From NCBI GenBank assembly GCA_015486895.1, contig WFQT01000509.1, positions 1 to 17,844 of the forward strand: a stretch of DNA of 17,844 nt. Direction: 5' to 3'. Below, piece by piece: positions 1 through 6,968 of the stretch (positions are counted from its first letter, which is position 1; every line of letters begins with the position of its first letter). The notes beneath the pieces were generated by a model, which was not told the origin of the DNA, ran no database searches, and saw only the letters and a program-made list of their open reading frames with translations. Origin of the DNA: Anaerolineae bacterium (GTDB lineage: Bacteria > Chloroflexota > Anaerolineae > JAADDB01). Both the position numbers and the translations under genes were made by a program.

Positions 1-2
1 GG

Positions 3-329
3 CATGGGGATCCGCCGCAGGAGGAGCCGGCAAAAACATCTCTGGTCTTCGCCGTCCCTCACCGGCCCAGTGCCCTTTACGACTGCTTAGGCGAGTTCGC
101 TCAGCGAGGCTTGAACCTGACCAAACTGGAGAGTCGTCCCCGGCGCAACCGTCCGTGGCAATATGTGTTCTACTTGGATTGTGAAGGACACTGGCGTGAA
201 GAACAATGTCAGGCAGCCATCGTTGGTTTGTTGGCACGGGCCGTTTTCGTGAAGCTGTTAGGCTCTTACCAGGCAGCACCGAAACCACCGCTGCAGCAGA
301 ACAGCCAGGAACACCTTTTGCAGATATAG
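3..329 (+). CDS. pheA: Prephenate dehydratase, C-terminal ACT domain (5' end outside window)
   Basis: This is the C-terminal 108 residues of a prephenate dehydratase, which converts prephenate to phenylpyruvate in phenylalanine synthesis. The frame is open from base 3 to the TAG stop at 327-329, so the gene begins upstream of the window. The visible part is the regulatory ACT domain. It shows the segment KTSLVFAVPHRPSALYDCL, then GLNLTKLESRP with the ESRP phenylalanine-binding signature, then YVFYLDCEGHW and KLLGSY, all in the usual order. The catalytic domain is not visible. The tail after LGSY is about 20 residues and is rich in Pro and Gln. A hairpin follows two bases after the stop. The neighbours downstream are two DAHP synthases, which fits an aromatic amino acid locus. 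The family assignment is secure; whether the missing part is fused to chorismate mutase cannot be seen. Confidence 0.93.
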   Translation, partial: HGDPPQEEPAKTSLVFAVPHRPSALYDCLGEFAQRGLNLTKLESRPRRNRPWQYVFYLDCEGHWREEQCQAAIVGLLARAVFVKLLGSYQAAPKPPLQQNSQEHLLQI

Positions 330-330
330 A

Positions 331-357
331 CTGCCGGGCGACTTCATTCCCCGGCAG
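331..357 (+). terminator. Hairpin just after pheA, probable terminator
   Basis: A perfect 8-bp stem (CTGCCGGG 331-338, CCCGGCAG 350-357) with an 11-base loop starts one base after the pheA stop. No run of T follows, so it is a GC-rich stem-loop terminator or an mRNA 3'-end stabiliser, not a textbook intrinsic terminator. Confidence 0.5.
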
Positions 358-1005
358 GCTGAAATGCGACGCAATGCATGGCGATTGCTTCGAAAATAGC
401 CACAGAAAGGCACAGAAAAGCACTGTTCCGAAAATAGCACGCAGATGACGCAGATGAGCGCTGAGGTCCGCAGATTCCTAAAAAATTTATCTGCGTAAAT
501 TTGTAACTGGAGTCTGGCGAAAATGAAGTTTTAGGCTCGACTGAGCTATCTTTGCCACAGATGCCACAGATTAACACAGATTTTCCTTTGTTTTTTGATC
601 CAAATCTGTGAAGTTCTGTGGCTAAAATAGAAAACGCCAGAGTCCAATTTGTAAGATCAGCGCCATCAGGGCTCTTGTTTTCATCGTTATGCGGCGTGCA
701 ACCGCTCATGGCAACTGCTTAAGACATGCCCTGAGCGTAGCTGAAGAATCAACGCCGGCTACGTACACAGATTTCAGAAGTGATTTTTTCTAATCTGTCA
801 CTACTCAGCCTCTCCAACAATTGGACGCTGATGACGCTGATACACGCTGATTTTCGCTGATCGTTTCTGGTTTATTTGCTTTATCTGCGAGTATCAGCGT
901 GGAATTTGCGGTATCTGCGTTCTATTTGTTCCAGGCTGAGCAGTTACTTTAATCTGTGCATTTTGTGGTTCCGGCTTGGCCGGGTTAAAGGAAGGGGATA
1001 GCAGG
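358..1005. repeat. Repeat-filled spacer between pheA and aroF
   Basis: No credible gene lies in this 650-base spacer. It is a mosaic of short palindromic repeats. A CGCAGAT family occupies about 440-495, with CGCAGAT (469-475) pairing with ATCTGCG (489-495). A TIR-bounded element sits at 506-646 and is listed separately. A further hairpin pairs ACAGATT (767-773) with AATCTGT (792-798). A run of four CGCTGAT units in 825-862 faces degenerate ATCTGCG/ATCAGCG units in 885-919. A short inverted GC block (CCGGCTTGGCCGG) lies at 971-983, just before the aroF ribosome binding site. Small open frames here are by-products of the repeats. Confidence 0.7.
506..646 (+). repeat. TIR-bounded CACAGAT hairpin element, copy A
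   Basis: The left end reads ctggagtctggcg (507-519) and the right end cgccagagtcca (635-646), which are imperfect inverted repeats of each other. Inside, a 20-base arm (564-583) pairs with 602-621 at roughly 16 of 20 positions and carries CCACAGAT and CACAGATTT motifs. Copy B at 5973-6123 matches it almost end to end, and a truncated inverted copy lies at 13361-13444. No coding capacity is seen. It resembles a MITE-like or REP-like non-autonomous element. Confidence 0.75.
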
Positions 1006-2019
1006 ATGATCATCACTATGGAGCCGGGGGCGACTGCAGCCCAGATTGGCACCGTTATTCTAACCATTCAGAAATTCGGTGGCACTCCTCATACACTGCA
1101 CAATGATAACCGCACAGTGATTGCTGGAATCGGCCTATCAGAGGCGATCGAGCCGGGCATGTTTACTAAGATGGTCGGTGTGGAACGGGTTTCCGGTATC
1201 CATCAGCCTTACAAATTAGCCAGCCGAGAAATAAAAACAGAGAGTACCGTGATCAATGTGGAAGGGGCGGCCATTGGGGGAGAGACAGTTATCATCATAG
1301 CGGGACCTTGCTCTGTGGAAAGCCGGCAGCAGTTGCTGGAAACGGCCTGGGCGGTGAAAGAGGCAGGTGCCAAAATTCTGCGCGGCGGCGCTTTCAAACC
1401 TCGCACTTCGCCTTACTCCTTCCAAGGATTAGGGTTGAAAGGGTTAGAACTATTGGCCGAGGCGAGAGAAGCCACTGGCTTACCGGTCATTACTGAAGCC
1501 ATGACGCCGGAGATGGTGCCATTAGTGGCAGAGTATGCGGACATCTTACAAATCGGTGCCCGCAACATGCAGAACTACGGCTTATTACACGCTGTAGGAC
1601 GAATCCAGAAGCCGGTAATGCTGAAGCGAGGGATGATGAGTGATGTGCAAGAGCTGCTCATGGCCGCAGAATACATTCTCAGCGGCGGCAATTACCAGGT
1701 TATGCTCTGTGAACGGGGCATCCGCACTTTTAACAAGATGACCCGGAACACCTTTGACCTGGCGGTAATACCGCTGCTAAAGCAGTTGACGCACTTACCG
1801 GTGATTGCTGATCCCAGCCATGCTACCGGTCGCTGGGACCTGATTGCGCCCATGAGTCGGGCGGCCATTGCTGCCGGCGCGGATGGTCTAATGGTAGAAG
1901 TGCACCCCCGGCCGGAGGAGGCGCTTTCCGATGGCCCTCAGAGCTTAAAGCCAGAGCGCTTTGCCCGCATGATGACTTCCTTGCAACAAGTAGCACAAGC
2001 TGTTGGCCGCTCGCTGTGA
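1006..2019 (+). CDS. aroF: DAHP synthase, class I-beta (first of a tandem pair)
   Basis: 3-deoxy-D-arabino-heptulosonate-7-phosphate synthase condenses phosphoenolpyruvate with erythrose-4-phosphate, the first step of the shikimate pathway. The product is 337 residues. Residues 1-85 form the ferredoxin-like regulatory domain typical of the Thermotoga type; the rest is the TIM barrel. Visible motifs are IAGPCSVES, GGAFKPRTSPYSFQGLG, ILQIGARNMQNY, MLKRGMM, CERGIRTF and DPSHATG. With this ATG the predicted metal ligands fall at C102, H272, E298 and D309. These are the same numbers I recall for the Thermotoga maritima enzyme, which argues for this start over the in-frame TTG at 976. A GGAAGGGG ribosome binding site lies at 990-997. 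In the Thermotoga enzyme the N-terminal domain mediates tyrosine feedback inhibition; which effector acts here is unknown. A close paralog follows 136 bases downstream. Confidence 0.96.
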   Translation: MIITMEPGATAAQIGTVILTIQKFGGTPHTLHNDNRTVIAGIGLSEAIEPGMFTKMVGVERVSGIHQPYKLASREIKTESTVINVEGAAIGGETVIIIAGPCSVESRQQLLETAWAVKEAGAKILRGGAFKPRTSPYSFQGLGLKGLELLAEAREATGLPVITEAMTPEMVPLVAEYADILQIGARNMQNYGLLHAVGRIQKPVMLKRGMMSDVQELLMAAEYILSGGNYQVMLCERGIRTFNKMTRNTFDLAVIPLLKQLTHLPVIADPSHATGRWDLIAPMSRAAIAAGADGLMVEVHPRPEEALSDGPQSLKPERFARMMTSLQQVAQAVGRSL

Positions 2020-2155
2020 GGAACGATGAAGAAGTGACTGACATACCCGGCAATTGACGATAGTTCGACGACTACGGAGTTGGTCACATGCTGACACAGT
2101 ACACAAATGATATACCAAGGCAGTTGAATTTCGTTGTTGAGAGAGGAAGAGAATC

Positions 2156-3181
2156 ATGATCGTTGTAATGAAAGCACATGCTGAGGAAAGTGAAATTGAT
2201 GCCGTTGTCCAACGTATCCAAAGGTTAGGATTCAATACACACCTATCCCGGGGGGTAGAGCGAACTATTATTGGTATTGTAGGCGCCGATCACAGCCTGA
2301 ATCCGGGTAACTTCGAAGTCCTGGCCGGTGTTGAGCGTGCCGTGCGGGTATTGCACCCATTCAAGATCGCCAGCCGGGACTTTCACCCGGAGGATAGTGT
2401 GTTTGAGGTCAGCGGCGTGCCGGTTGGCGGTGACCATTTGACCATTATGGCCGGGCCTTGCTCTGTGGAAAGCCGGGAGCAGTTGCTGGAAACGGCAGCA
2501 GCGGTGAAAGAAGCAGGCGCTCACATCTTGCGGGGCGGCGCTTACAAGCCACGTACTTCCCCTTATTCGTTCCAGGGGTTGGGCCTGCGCGGCCTGGAAA
2601 TCCTGGGTGAAGCCAAGGAGCGCTATGGCCTGCCCATTGTCACTGAAGTGATGTCTCCGGATTTGGTACCTTTAGTTGCTGAATACGCCGATATGCTGCA
2701 AATCGGCGCCCGCAGTATGCAAAATTATGCCCTTCTGCAAGCAGTTGGCAAGACCAATAAGCCGATATTGCTTAAGCGGGGGATGATGAGCACCATGCAA
2801 GAGTGGTTGATGGCCGCTGAGTACATTCTCAGTAATGGCAACGATCGCGTAGCCCTCTGCGAGCGGGGTATCCGTACTTTTGAGCCGTATACCCGCAATA
2901 CTTTAGATATTAACGCCATCCCGGCCATGCGCACTTTGACACATCTGCCTATCATTGGCGATCCAAGCCATGGCACTGGCAAGTGGGAATTGGTAACGCC
3001 GGTGGCTCGGGCTATCATTGCAGCCGGCGCCAATGGCCTGATTGTGGAAGTGCATCCCCGGCCGGAGGAGGCGCTTTCCGATGGAGCTCAGAGTTTGAAG
3101 CCGGAACGTTTTGCCGGCTTAGTGCGCCAGGTACGGGCTATTTACGACCTATTGCAAGAAGAACGCCATGCCGAGGAGTGA
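2156..3181 (+). CDS. aroF: DAHP synthase, class I-beta (second of a tandem pair)
   Basis: This 341-residue protein is a full-length paralog of the preceding gene and carries out the same PEP plus erythrose-4-phosphate condensation. It has the same layout: an N-terminal ferredoxin-like domain (about 1-75) and the catalytic barrel. The metal-binding residues fall at the same positions (C102, H272, E298, D309). Motifs include MAGPCSVES, GGAYKPRTSPYSFQGLG, LQIGARSMQNY, CERGIRTF, GDPSHGTGK and VEVHPRPEEALSDG. The barrel is strongly conserved between the pair, while the regulatory domain (MIVVMKAHAEESEIDAVVQR at the start) has diverged. This suggests different feedback control. A GAGAGGAAGAG purine stretch before the ATG serves as ribosome binding site. 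It is probably co-transcribed with the first copy, but a 136-base gap could hold its own promoter. Confidence 0.96.
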   Translation: MIVVMKAHAEESEIDAVVQRIQRLGFNTHLSRGVERTIIGIVGADHSLNPGNFEVLAGVERAVRVLHPFKIASRDFHPEDSVFEVSGVPVGGDHLTIMAGPCSVESREQLLETAAAVKEAGAHILRGGAYKPRTSPYSFQGLGLRGLEILGEAKERYGLPIVTEVMSPDLVPLVAEYADMLQIGARSMQNYALLQAVGKTNKPILLKRGMMSTMQEWLMAAEYILSNGNDRVALCERGIRTFEPYTRNTLDINAIPAMRTLTHLPIIGDPSHGTGKWELVTPVARAIIAAGANGLIVEVHPRPEEALSDGAQSLKPERFAGLVRQVRAIYDLLQEERHAEE

Positions 3182-3279
3182 TAAAACTGCTGGTGAGCTC
3201 TATCGAAGTACTCTCGGCGACTGCAAATTGCCGGTCGGAAACTAAAACCGGTTCAAAGTCGGCCCGCGCCATTTACAGC

Positions 3280-3329
3280 CCCCAGGCTATCTCAATGCCC
3301 TGGAAGCGGCGTTGGCTTTTAGCCTGGGG
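3280..3329 (+). terminator. 10-bp inverted repeat after the aroF pair
   Basis: CCCCAGGCTA (3280-3289) pairs perfectly with TAGCCTGGGG (3320-3329) across a 30-base loop, about 100 bases after the second aroF stop. No T-tract follows. It may act as a terminator or 3' stabiliser for the aromatic operon. Confidence 0.4.
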
Positions 3330-3435
3330 CTCTCTGGGCTTTAAATCATGGGAAGCAGGCCGAGATTTGCCTTTTCCGGCAAGGCGTTGTAAAAGAAAGA
3401 GTAATTGCTCAGGCTCAGTGCCTGGCGAACGTAGG

Positions 3436-3452
3436 GGCGGTTTCCAACCGCC
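3436..3452. repeat. Small perfect hairpin GGCGGTT-tcc-AACCGCC
   Basis: A 7-bp stem with a 3-base loop inside the context 'gtaggggcggtttccaaccg'. I recall similar 'aggggcggttt' motifs as dispersed intergenic repeats in Anaerolineae-like genomes. This window shows only one copy, so repeat status is inferred. Confidence 0.4.
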
Positions 3453-3597
3453 GGTAGTCTTGGGTAGTTATAGAGAGGTATCAAGTGGGTTCGTTATCGG
3501 CTGACGGCTTTTGCTGTGTCGGAGCGCCGGTGAGATGCTTATCCTGCTCAGACCTGCTTGCCAGCGTAAAAAGCGCCACGGAGGTGATGCCTATGGT

Positions 3598-3627
3598 GTG
3601 ACAGCAACAAGAACCAAGTAATATAAG
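3598..3627 (+). promoter_or_regulatory. Sigma70-like promoter of the glmS ribozyme-glmS transcript
   Basis: GTGACA (3598-3603, 5 of 6 matches to the -35 consensus) is separated by 18 bases from TATAAG (3622-3627, 5 of 6 matches to the -10 consensus). Initiation would fall at about 3633-3636, only a few bases before the ribozyme cleavage site at 3639/3640. The good spacing and sensible position make this the likely glmS promoter. Confidence 0.65.
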
Positions 3628-3635
3628 GAAGGGGT

Positions 3636-3868
3636 TAAAGCGCCAGGCCCGTGGCAGCACGTCCCCGGGTGACGAGGAGGAGGTTTCTCACCGCAGGGTG
3701 AGACTAACCCGCCGCCAGGCGGGGGAAATCGAGAGATCGGCGGATGCCTCCAGGAAGTGCCCAGCACCTCCTATACCCCACAAAGATAATAACATACCGA
3801 ATTCTGAAGACGAGTTTGCGATTGTGGTTGCGCTTGAACGCATCCCGGCTGGATGAGTGCCAAGCGCT
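3636..3868 (+). ncRNA. glmS ribozyme (glucosamine-6-phosphate-activated, self-cleaving)
   Basis: The conserved core is readable directly upstream of glmS. The cleavage-site block is AAAGCGCC, with cleavage expected between A3639 and G3640. P1 pairs GCCCG near 3647 with CGGGT near 3666. Next come the conserved GACGAGG (3671-3677) with GGAGG, and GGCGGATGCCTCC (3739-3751), which closes the pseudoknotted core. A P3 hairpin pairs AGGA/GTGC (3752-3760) with GCAC/TCCT (3764-3772). The 3' peripheral part folds as GCGCTTG (3830-3836) with CAAGCGC (3861-3867), enclosing CATCC/GGATG; this may be P4. In the known class, glucosamine-6-phosphate acts as cofactor for cleavage, which leads to decay of the glmS mRNA. 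Unusually, two extra hairpins sit between GGAGG and GGCGG (3686-3703 and 3708-3723). The 3' boundary is approximate. Confidence 0.92.
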
Positions 3869-3869
3869 G

Positions 3870-3890
3870 ACCACAGACGTAGTCTGTGGT
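3870..3890 (+). other. Perfect 9-bp hairpin between ribozyme and glmS
   Basis: ACCACAGAC (3870-3878) pairs with GTCTGTGGT (3882-3890) across a GTA loop, 45 bases before the glmS ribosome binding site. It may be the last peripheral helix of the ribozyme, an mRNA-stability or attenuation stem, or a minimal CACAGA-type repeat. No T-tract follows, so a classical terminator is unlikely. Confidence 0.5.
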
Positions 3891-3948
3891 TGCTCGCTGC
3901 TATCATTTCTCTCGCGGTGGGCTGGCCATGGGGCAAGGAGAAAAGAAT

Positions 3949-5802
3949 ATGTGCGGAATTGTCGGTTATATTGGTGACCGGGACGCCGTGAACATCCTAT
4001 TAGACGGCTTGGGCCGCTTAGAATATCGAGGCTACGATTCAGCAGGCATCGCATTGCTTACGCCTGACAGGCAGCGCATCCAGGTGCGCCGTGCTGTGGG
4101 CAAATTGGTTAATTTGCGGCAAAAAGTTGTCGCTGCGCCGGTGGAGGGTAACGTCGGTATCGGTCACACTCGCTGGGCCACCCATGGAAAACCATCCACC
4201 AGCAATGCTCATCCCCAATCGGATAACGGTGCTAACTTAGCCCTGGTCCACAACGGCATTGTCGAGAATTTCCTATCGTTGAAAGATGAGCTCCTAAGTG
4301 CTGGTATAGCATTTCAATCTGAAACGGACACCGAGGTCATCGTTCACCTGCTTTCCCGGTCATTACAGGATGGAGATGACTTTTTGACCGGGGTTCGCGG
4401 GGCATTACAACGAATAGAAGGCGCGAGCGCTGTCGTGTTCCTCTCACGGCAGCAGCCGGACAAAATCGTCGCTGCCCGCCTGGGTAACGCCGGTGCCATT
4501 GTCATTGGTCTGGGCGACGGGGAGAATTTCGTTGCCTCGGACATCCCGGCCATTTTGGAACATACCCGGCGGGTGGTTTTCTTGGAAAACAGGCAACTGG
4601 CACTCCTTAGTCGGGCTGAAGTGCAATATTTTGACATCGATAGCGGTGAACAGTTCACACCGACGGTACACACGATTGCCTGGGACCCGGTGATGGCGGC
4701 TAAAGGGGAATACAAGCATTTCATGCAGAAGGAAATCTTCGAGCAGCCGCAGTCGGTGACTGATACCCTACGCGGACGTATTGACTTCATCACCGGCCAG
4801 GTTCATTTTGAACATCTCGCTATTTCTACAGAAGAAGCCAAACAGTTACAGAAGCTTACCATTGTTGCTTGTGGCACTTCTTATTACGCTGGGCTGGTGG
4901 GCAAGTTCCTGTTCGAGAGCATTGCCCGCTTGCCAACGGAAGTGGATTATGGCTCTGAGTTCCGTTACCGGGATCCATTGCTCTCTCCCGACAGTATCGT
5001 GCTGGCATTGACACAGAGCGGTGAGACGGTGGACACGTTAGCGGCAATGGAAGAAGGACACAGCAAAGGAACCCGCCTTTGGACTATTGTCAATGCCGTC
5101 GGCAGCCAGGCAGCCAGGGTCAGTGACGGGGTAATTTACATGCAGGCTGGCCCAGAGATCGGAGTTGCCTCCACAAAAGCGTTCACCGCCTCGCTGGTAG
5201 ATGAGTATCTCTTGGCGCTTTACCTGGGCCAATTGCGCGGCACAATCTCCGCCGCAGCAATGCCGCAACATGCTCAGGCGTTAGCCACTTTGCCCAAGTT
5301 GATGGGGAAAACTCTGGCCACGAATAAAGCACTAACGCAGGAACTGGCAGGGGTCTTACATAAAAAGAATGATTTCCTCTATTTAGGCCGGGGCATCAAT
5401 TATCCTATTGCCCTAGAAGGTGCCTTGAAGCTCAAGGAGATCAGTTACATTCATGCTGAAGGGTATCCCGCCGGGGAAATGAAGCATGGTCCTATCGCTC
5501 TCATTGATGAGAACATGCCGGTGGTAATCATCGCCCCTCACGATCACGTTTACGACAAAATGGTCAGCCAGGTAGAGCAGGTGAAAGCACGTAACGGCTC
5601 TGTTGTCGTTGTAGGGCATGCCGATGACCAATTACTGCAGGAGAAAGGGGATTGGCTGCTGCCAGTACCGCGCGCTCCGGAGTTCTTATTGCCAGCGCTG
5701 ACCGTTTTACCGCTGCAATTGTTGGCCTACGAAATTGCTGCTCGTCGCGGCACCGACGTGGATCAGCCCCGCAATTTGGCAAAATCGGTTACTGTGGAAT
5801 AG
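3949..5802 (+). CDS. glmS: Glutamine-fructose-6-phosphate aminotransferase (isomerizing)
   Basis: GlmS makes glucosamine-6-phosphate from fructose-6-phosphate and glutamine, the first step toward UDP-GlcNAc and peptidoglycan. The product is 617 residues, normal for the family. The start is fixed by biology: the enzyme needs an N-terminal Cys nucleophile, and ATG at 3949 gives MCGIVGYIG with Cys2. A ribosome binding site AGGAG lies at 3936-3940. Upstream in-frame starts would bury the Cys. The glutaminase domain (about 1-240) shows RLEYRGYDSAG, HTRWATHG with R75, HNGIVEN (101-107) and D127. Two SIS sugar-isomerase domains follow, with VACGTSYYAG, LTQSGETVDT and LGRGINYPIALEGALKLKE. The C-terminal tail DQPRNLAKSVTVE carries the active-site lysine. 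The gene is preceded by its own promoter and a glmS ribozyme, so product feedback acts at the mRNA level. It converges with rsmG downstream. Confidence 0.98.
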   Translation: MCGIVGYIGDRDAVNILLDGLGRLEYRGYDSAGIALLTPDRQRIQVRRAVGKLVNLRQKVVAAPVEGNVGIGHTRWATHGKPSTSNAHPQSDNGANLALVHNGIVENFLSLKDELLSAGIAFQSETDTEVIVHLLSRSLQDGDDFLTGVRGALQRIEGASAVVFLSRQQPDKIVAARLGNAGAIVIGLGDGENFVASDIPAILEHTRRVVFLENRQLALLSRAEVQYFDIDSGEQFTPTVHTIAWDPVMAAKGEYKHFMQKEIFEQPQSVTDTLRGRIDFITGQVHFEHLAISTEEAKQLQKLTIVACGTSYYAGLVGKFLFESIARLPTEVDYGSEFRYRDPLLSPDSIVLALTQSGETVDTLAAMEEGHSKGTRLWTIVNAVGSQAARVSDGVIYMQAGPEIGVASTKAFTASLVDEYLLALYLGQLRGTISAAAMPQHAQALATLPKLMGKTLATNKALTQELAGVLHKKNDFLYLGRGINYPIALEGALKLKEISYIHAEGYPAGEMKHGPIALIDENMPVVIIAPHDHVYDKMVSQVEQVKARNGSVVVVGHADDQLLQEKGDWLLPVPRAPEFLLPALTVLPLQLLAYEIAARRGTDVDQPRNLAKSVTVE

Positions 5803-6156
5803 AAAGGAAGCTTTGAGCGGACGCTGATGACGCTGAAAGGCACTGATTTCCGCGGATCATTTCAACGATGTTGCCGGGGTACCTGATTGTTCGACAGGAC
5901 CTACAGCTCTTGACGAGAGGGAAAACAAAAAATCTGCGTTCTATTCTGTTTTGGTAGGCGCAGATATTTTTTACTGGAGTCTGGCGAAAATGATGTTTTA
6001 GGTTAGACTTAATTATCTTCACCACAGATTGCACGGACTAACATAGATTTTCCTTTGCTTTTCGGCCCCAATCTGTGAAGTTCTGTGTTTTTCTGTGGCT
6101 AAAATAAAAATGCCAGAGTCCAGCCTTTTAGATAAAGAGCCGGCCTTTAGCCATTC
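5803..6156. repeat. Repeat-filled convergent spacer between glmS and rsmG
   Basis: No gene is seen in these 354 bases. It starts with a CGCTGAT run (about 5817-5857). A perfect 7-bp hairpin follows, ATCTGCG (5932-5938) with CGCAGAT (5959-5965). Copy B of the TIR-bounded element lies at 5973-6123. The order CGCTGAT/CGCAGAT repeat followed by the TIR element is the same as in the pheA-aroF spacer. No clear intrinsic terminator is visible for either converging gene. Confidence 0.65.
5973..6123 (+). repeat. TIR-bounded CACAGAT hairpin element, copy B
   Basis: The left end actggagtctggcg (5973-5986) and right end tgccagagtccag (6111-6123) are inverted relative to each other. The interior aligns with copy A (506-646) with few gaps, including the blocks 'gaaaatgatgtttta' and 'tagattttcctttg'. 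The one clear length difference is an extra 'tgtttttc' segment near 6087-6094. The right end lies only 33 bases past the rsmG stop codon. Confidence 0.75.
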
Positions 6157-6915
6157 CTACAAAAGAGGCTGGTTGCGTGGCTTGCCGCTGCCCCGGGGGT
6201 AACGTCTCGGGGTGCGTTTCACTTTGCGCACCAGCAGCAAGAAACGGCTTGCCTCTAGCCCTGGAACCGTGACTGGCGCTAAGCGGATCACTTCTCCTCC
6301 GAGGATGCTGATCGCTTTGAGCGCACGAGGGAGCTCATCGGTGACGGCCGGTCCTTTATAGGCTACCATCCATCCTCCATGGCGACAAAGCGGCAATAAA
6401 TATTCCACCAAAGTGGGTAGCGGCGCCAAAGCTCGGGCAATGACCAGATCATATTGGCCGCGATAGCAGCTATCCCGGCCGACCTCTTCTGCCCGTCCTT
6501 GCAAGGCTTGCACCGCCGGCAACGGTAGTTCCTTGATAACATTTTGGAGGAAGGACACTTTCTTAGCCGTGCCGTCCAGCAGTGTCAATTTCAACTTGGG
6601 CCAGACGATAGCCCACGGCACACCCGGCAACCCGGCGCCGCTACCCACATCAATGGCATGCAGTGGCCGTCGTAAGAGAGCCGCTATAGGGTCGCCGGAT
6701 TCCTCAGCCGAGACTGTCTCTGCCAGTATGGGTAAAGCAGACAGGCTGTCTAAAAAATGGCGTCTCTGTACGTCCTCCTCACCGGTGATGCGAGTTAAAT
6801 TCGAACGCTGATTACCTTCCAGCAAGAGCTCGTAGTAGTGCTGAAATTGTGCTATCTGCTGAGTTGTCAAGGTCAGGTGTAATTGTAACGCCCCATCTTG
6901 CAAGACTTCCATCAT
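6157..6915 (-). CDS. rsmG: 16S rRNA (guanine-527 N7)-methyltransferase RsmG
   Basis: RsmG (GidB) methylates N7 of G527 in 16S rRNA using S-adenosylmethionine. The product is 252 residues, slightly longer than the usual 210-240. Family features appear in order: NLTRITGEEDVQRRHFLDSL (39-58), the SAM-binding loop AIDVGSGAGLPGVP (87-100), LLDGTAKKVSFLQNVIKEL, FDLVIARAL-like YDLVIARALAPL, and a basic C-terminal tail with TPRRYPRGSGKP. Two adjacent ATGs occur (6915 and 6912); the first is used here. The ribosome binding site is weak: a GAGGGAAG stretch lies about 13-20 bases upstream. It is the last gene of the replication operon, 53 bases after the loader gene. Loss of this enzyme in other bacteria gives low-level streptomycin resistance. 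Confidence 0.95.
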   Translation of the reverse strand: MMEVLQDGALQLHLTLTTQQIAQFQHYYELLLEGNQRSNLTRITGEEDVQRRHFLDSLSALPILAETVSAEESGDPIAALLRRPLHAIDVGSGAGLPGVPWAIVWPKLKLTLLDGTAKKVSFLQNVIKELPLPAVQALQGRAEEVGRDSCYRGQYDLVIARALAPLPTLVEYLLPLCRHGGWMVAYKGPAVTDELPRALKAISILGGEVIRLAPVTVPGLEASRFLLLVRKVKRTPRRYPRGSGKPRNQPLL

Positions 6916-6968
6916 TTTTACTTTGCCACTTCCCTCTTGTGGGTGAGATATGTGACCTGTTCATCAAT

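Larger units (their letters stand above)
3182..3597. other. Non-coding spacer between aroF and the glmS promoter
   Basis: About 415 bases without a credible gene. The frame running through 2983-3504 is the shadow of aroF extended into the spacer and matches no family I know. The visible structure is two perfect hairpins (3280-3329 and 3436-3452) and a short CCGGT/ACCGG repeat near 3230-3250. A ribosome-binding-site-like GGAGGTG at 3580-3586 precedes a four-codon frame at 3587-3601, which I regard as chance. Confidence 0.5.

Noticed and set aside
976..1005. TTG start giving a 347-residue first DAHP synthase
   Set aside because: It would start upstream of the GGAAGGGG ribosome binding site, and the ATG at 1006 aligns with the paralog and places the metal ligands at the family positions.
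3228..3275. tRNA-like 3' half (GGTTCAAAGTC ... CCGCGCCA)
   Set aside because: No matching 5' acceptor strand, D arm or anticodon arm could be found upstream at the right distance.
2983..3504. 173-codon plus-strand frame overlapping aroF and its downstream spacer
   Set aside because: Its first part is an out-of-frame shadow of aroF, and the remainder matches no known protein and crosses two hairpins.
3587..3601. Four-codon frame after GGAGGTG upstream of glmS, as a leader peptide
   Set aside because: It overlaps the predicted glmS promoter and would lie upstream of the transcript start; most likely chance.
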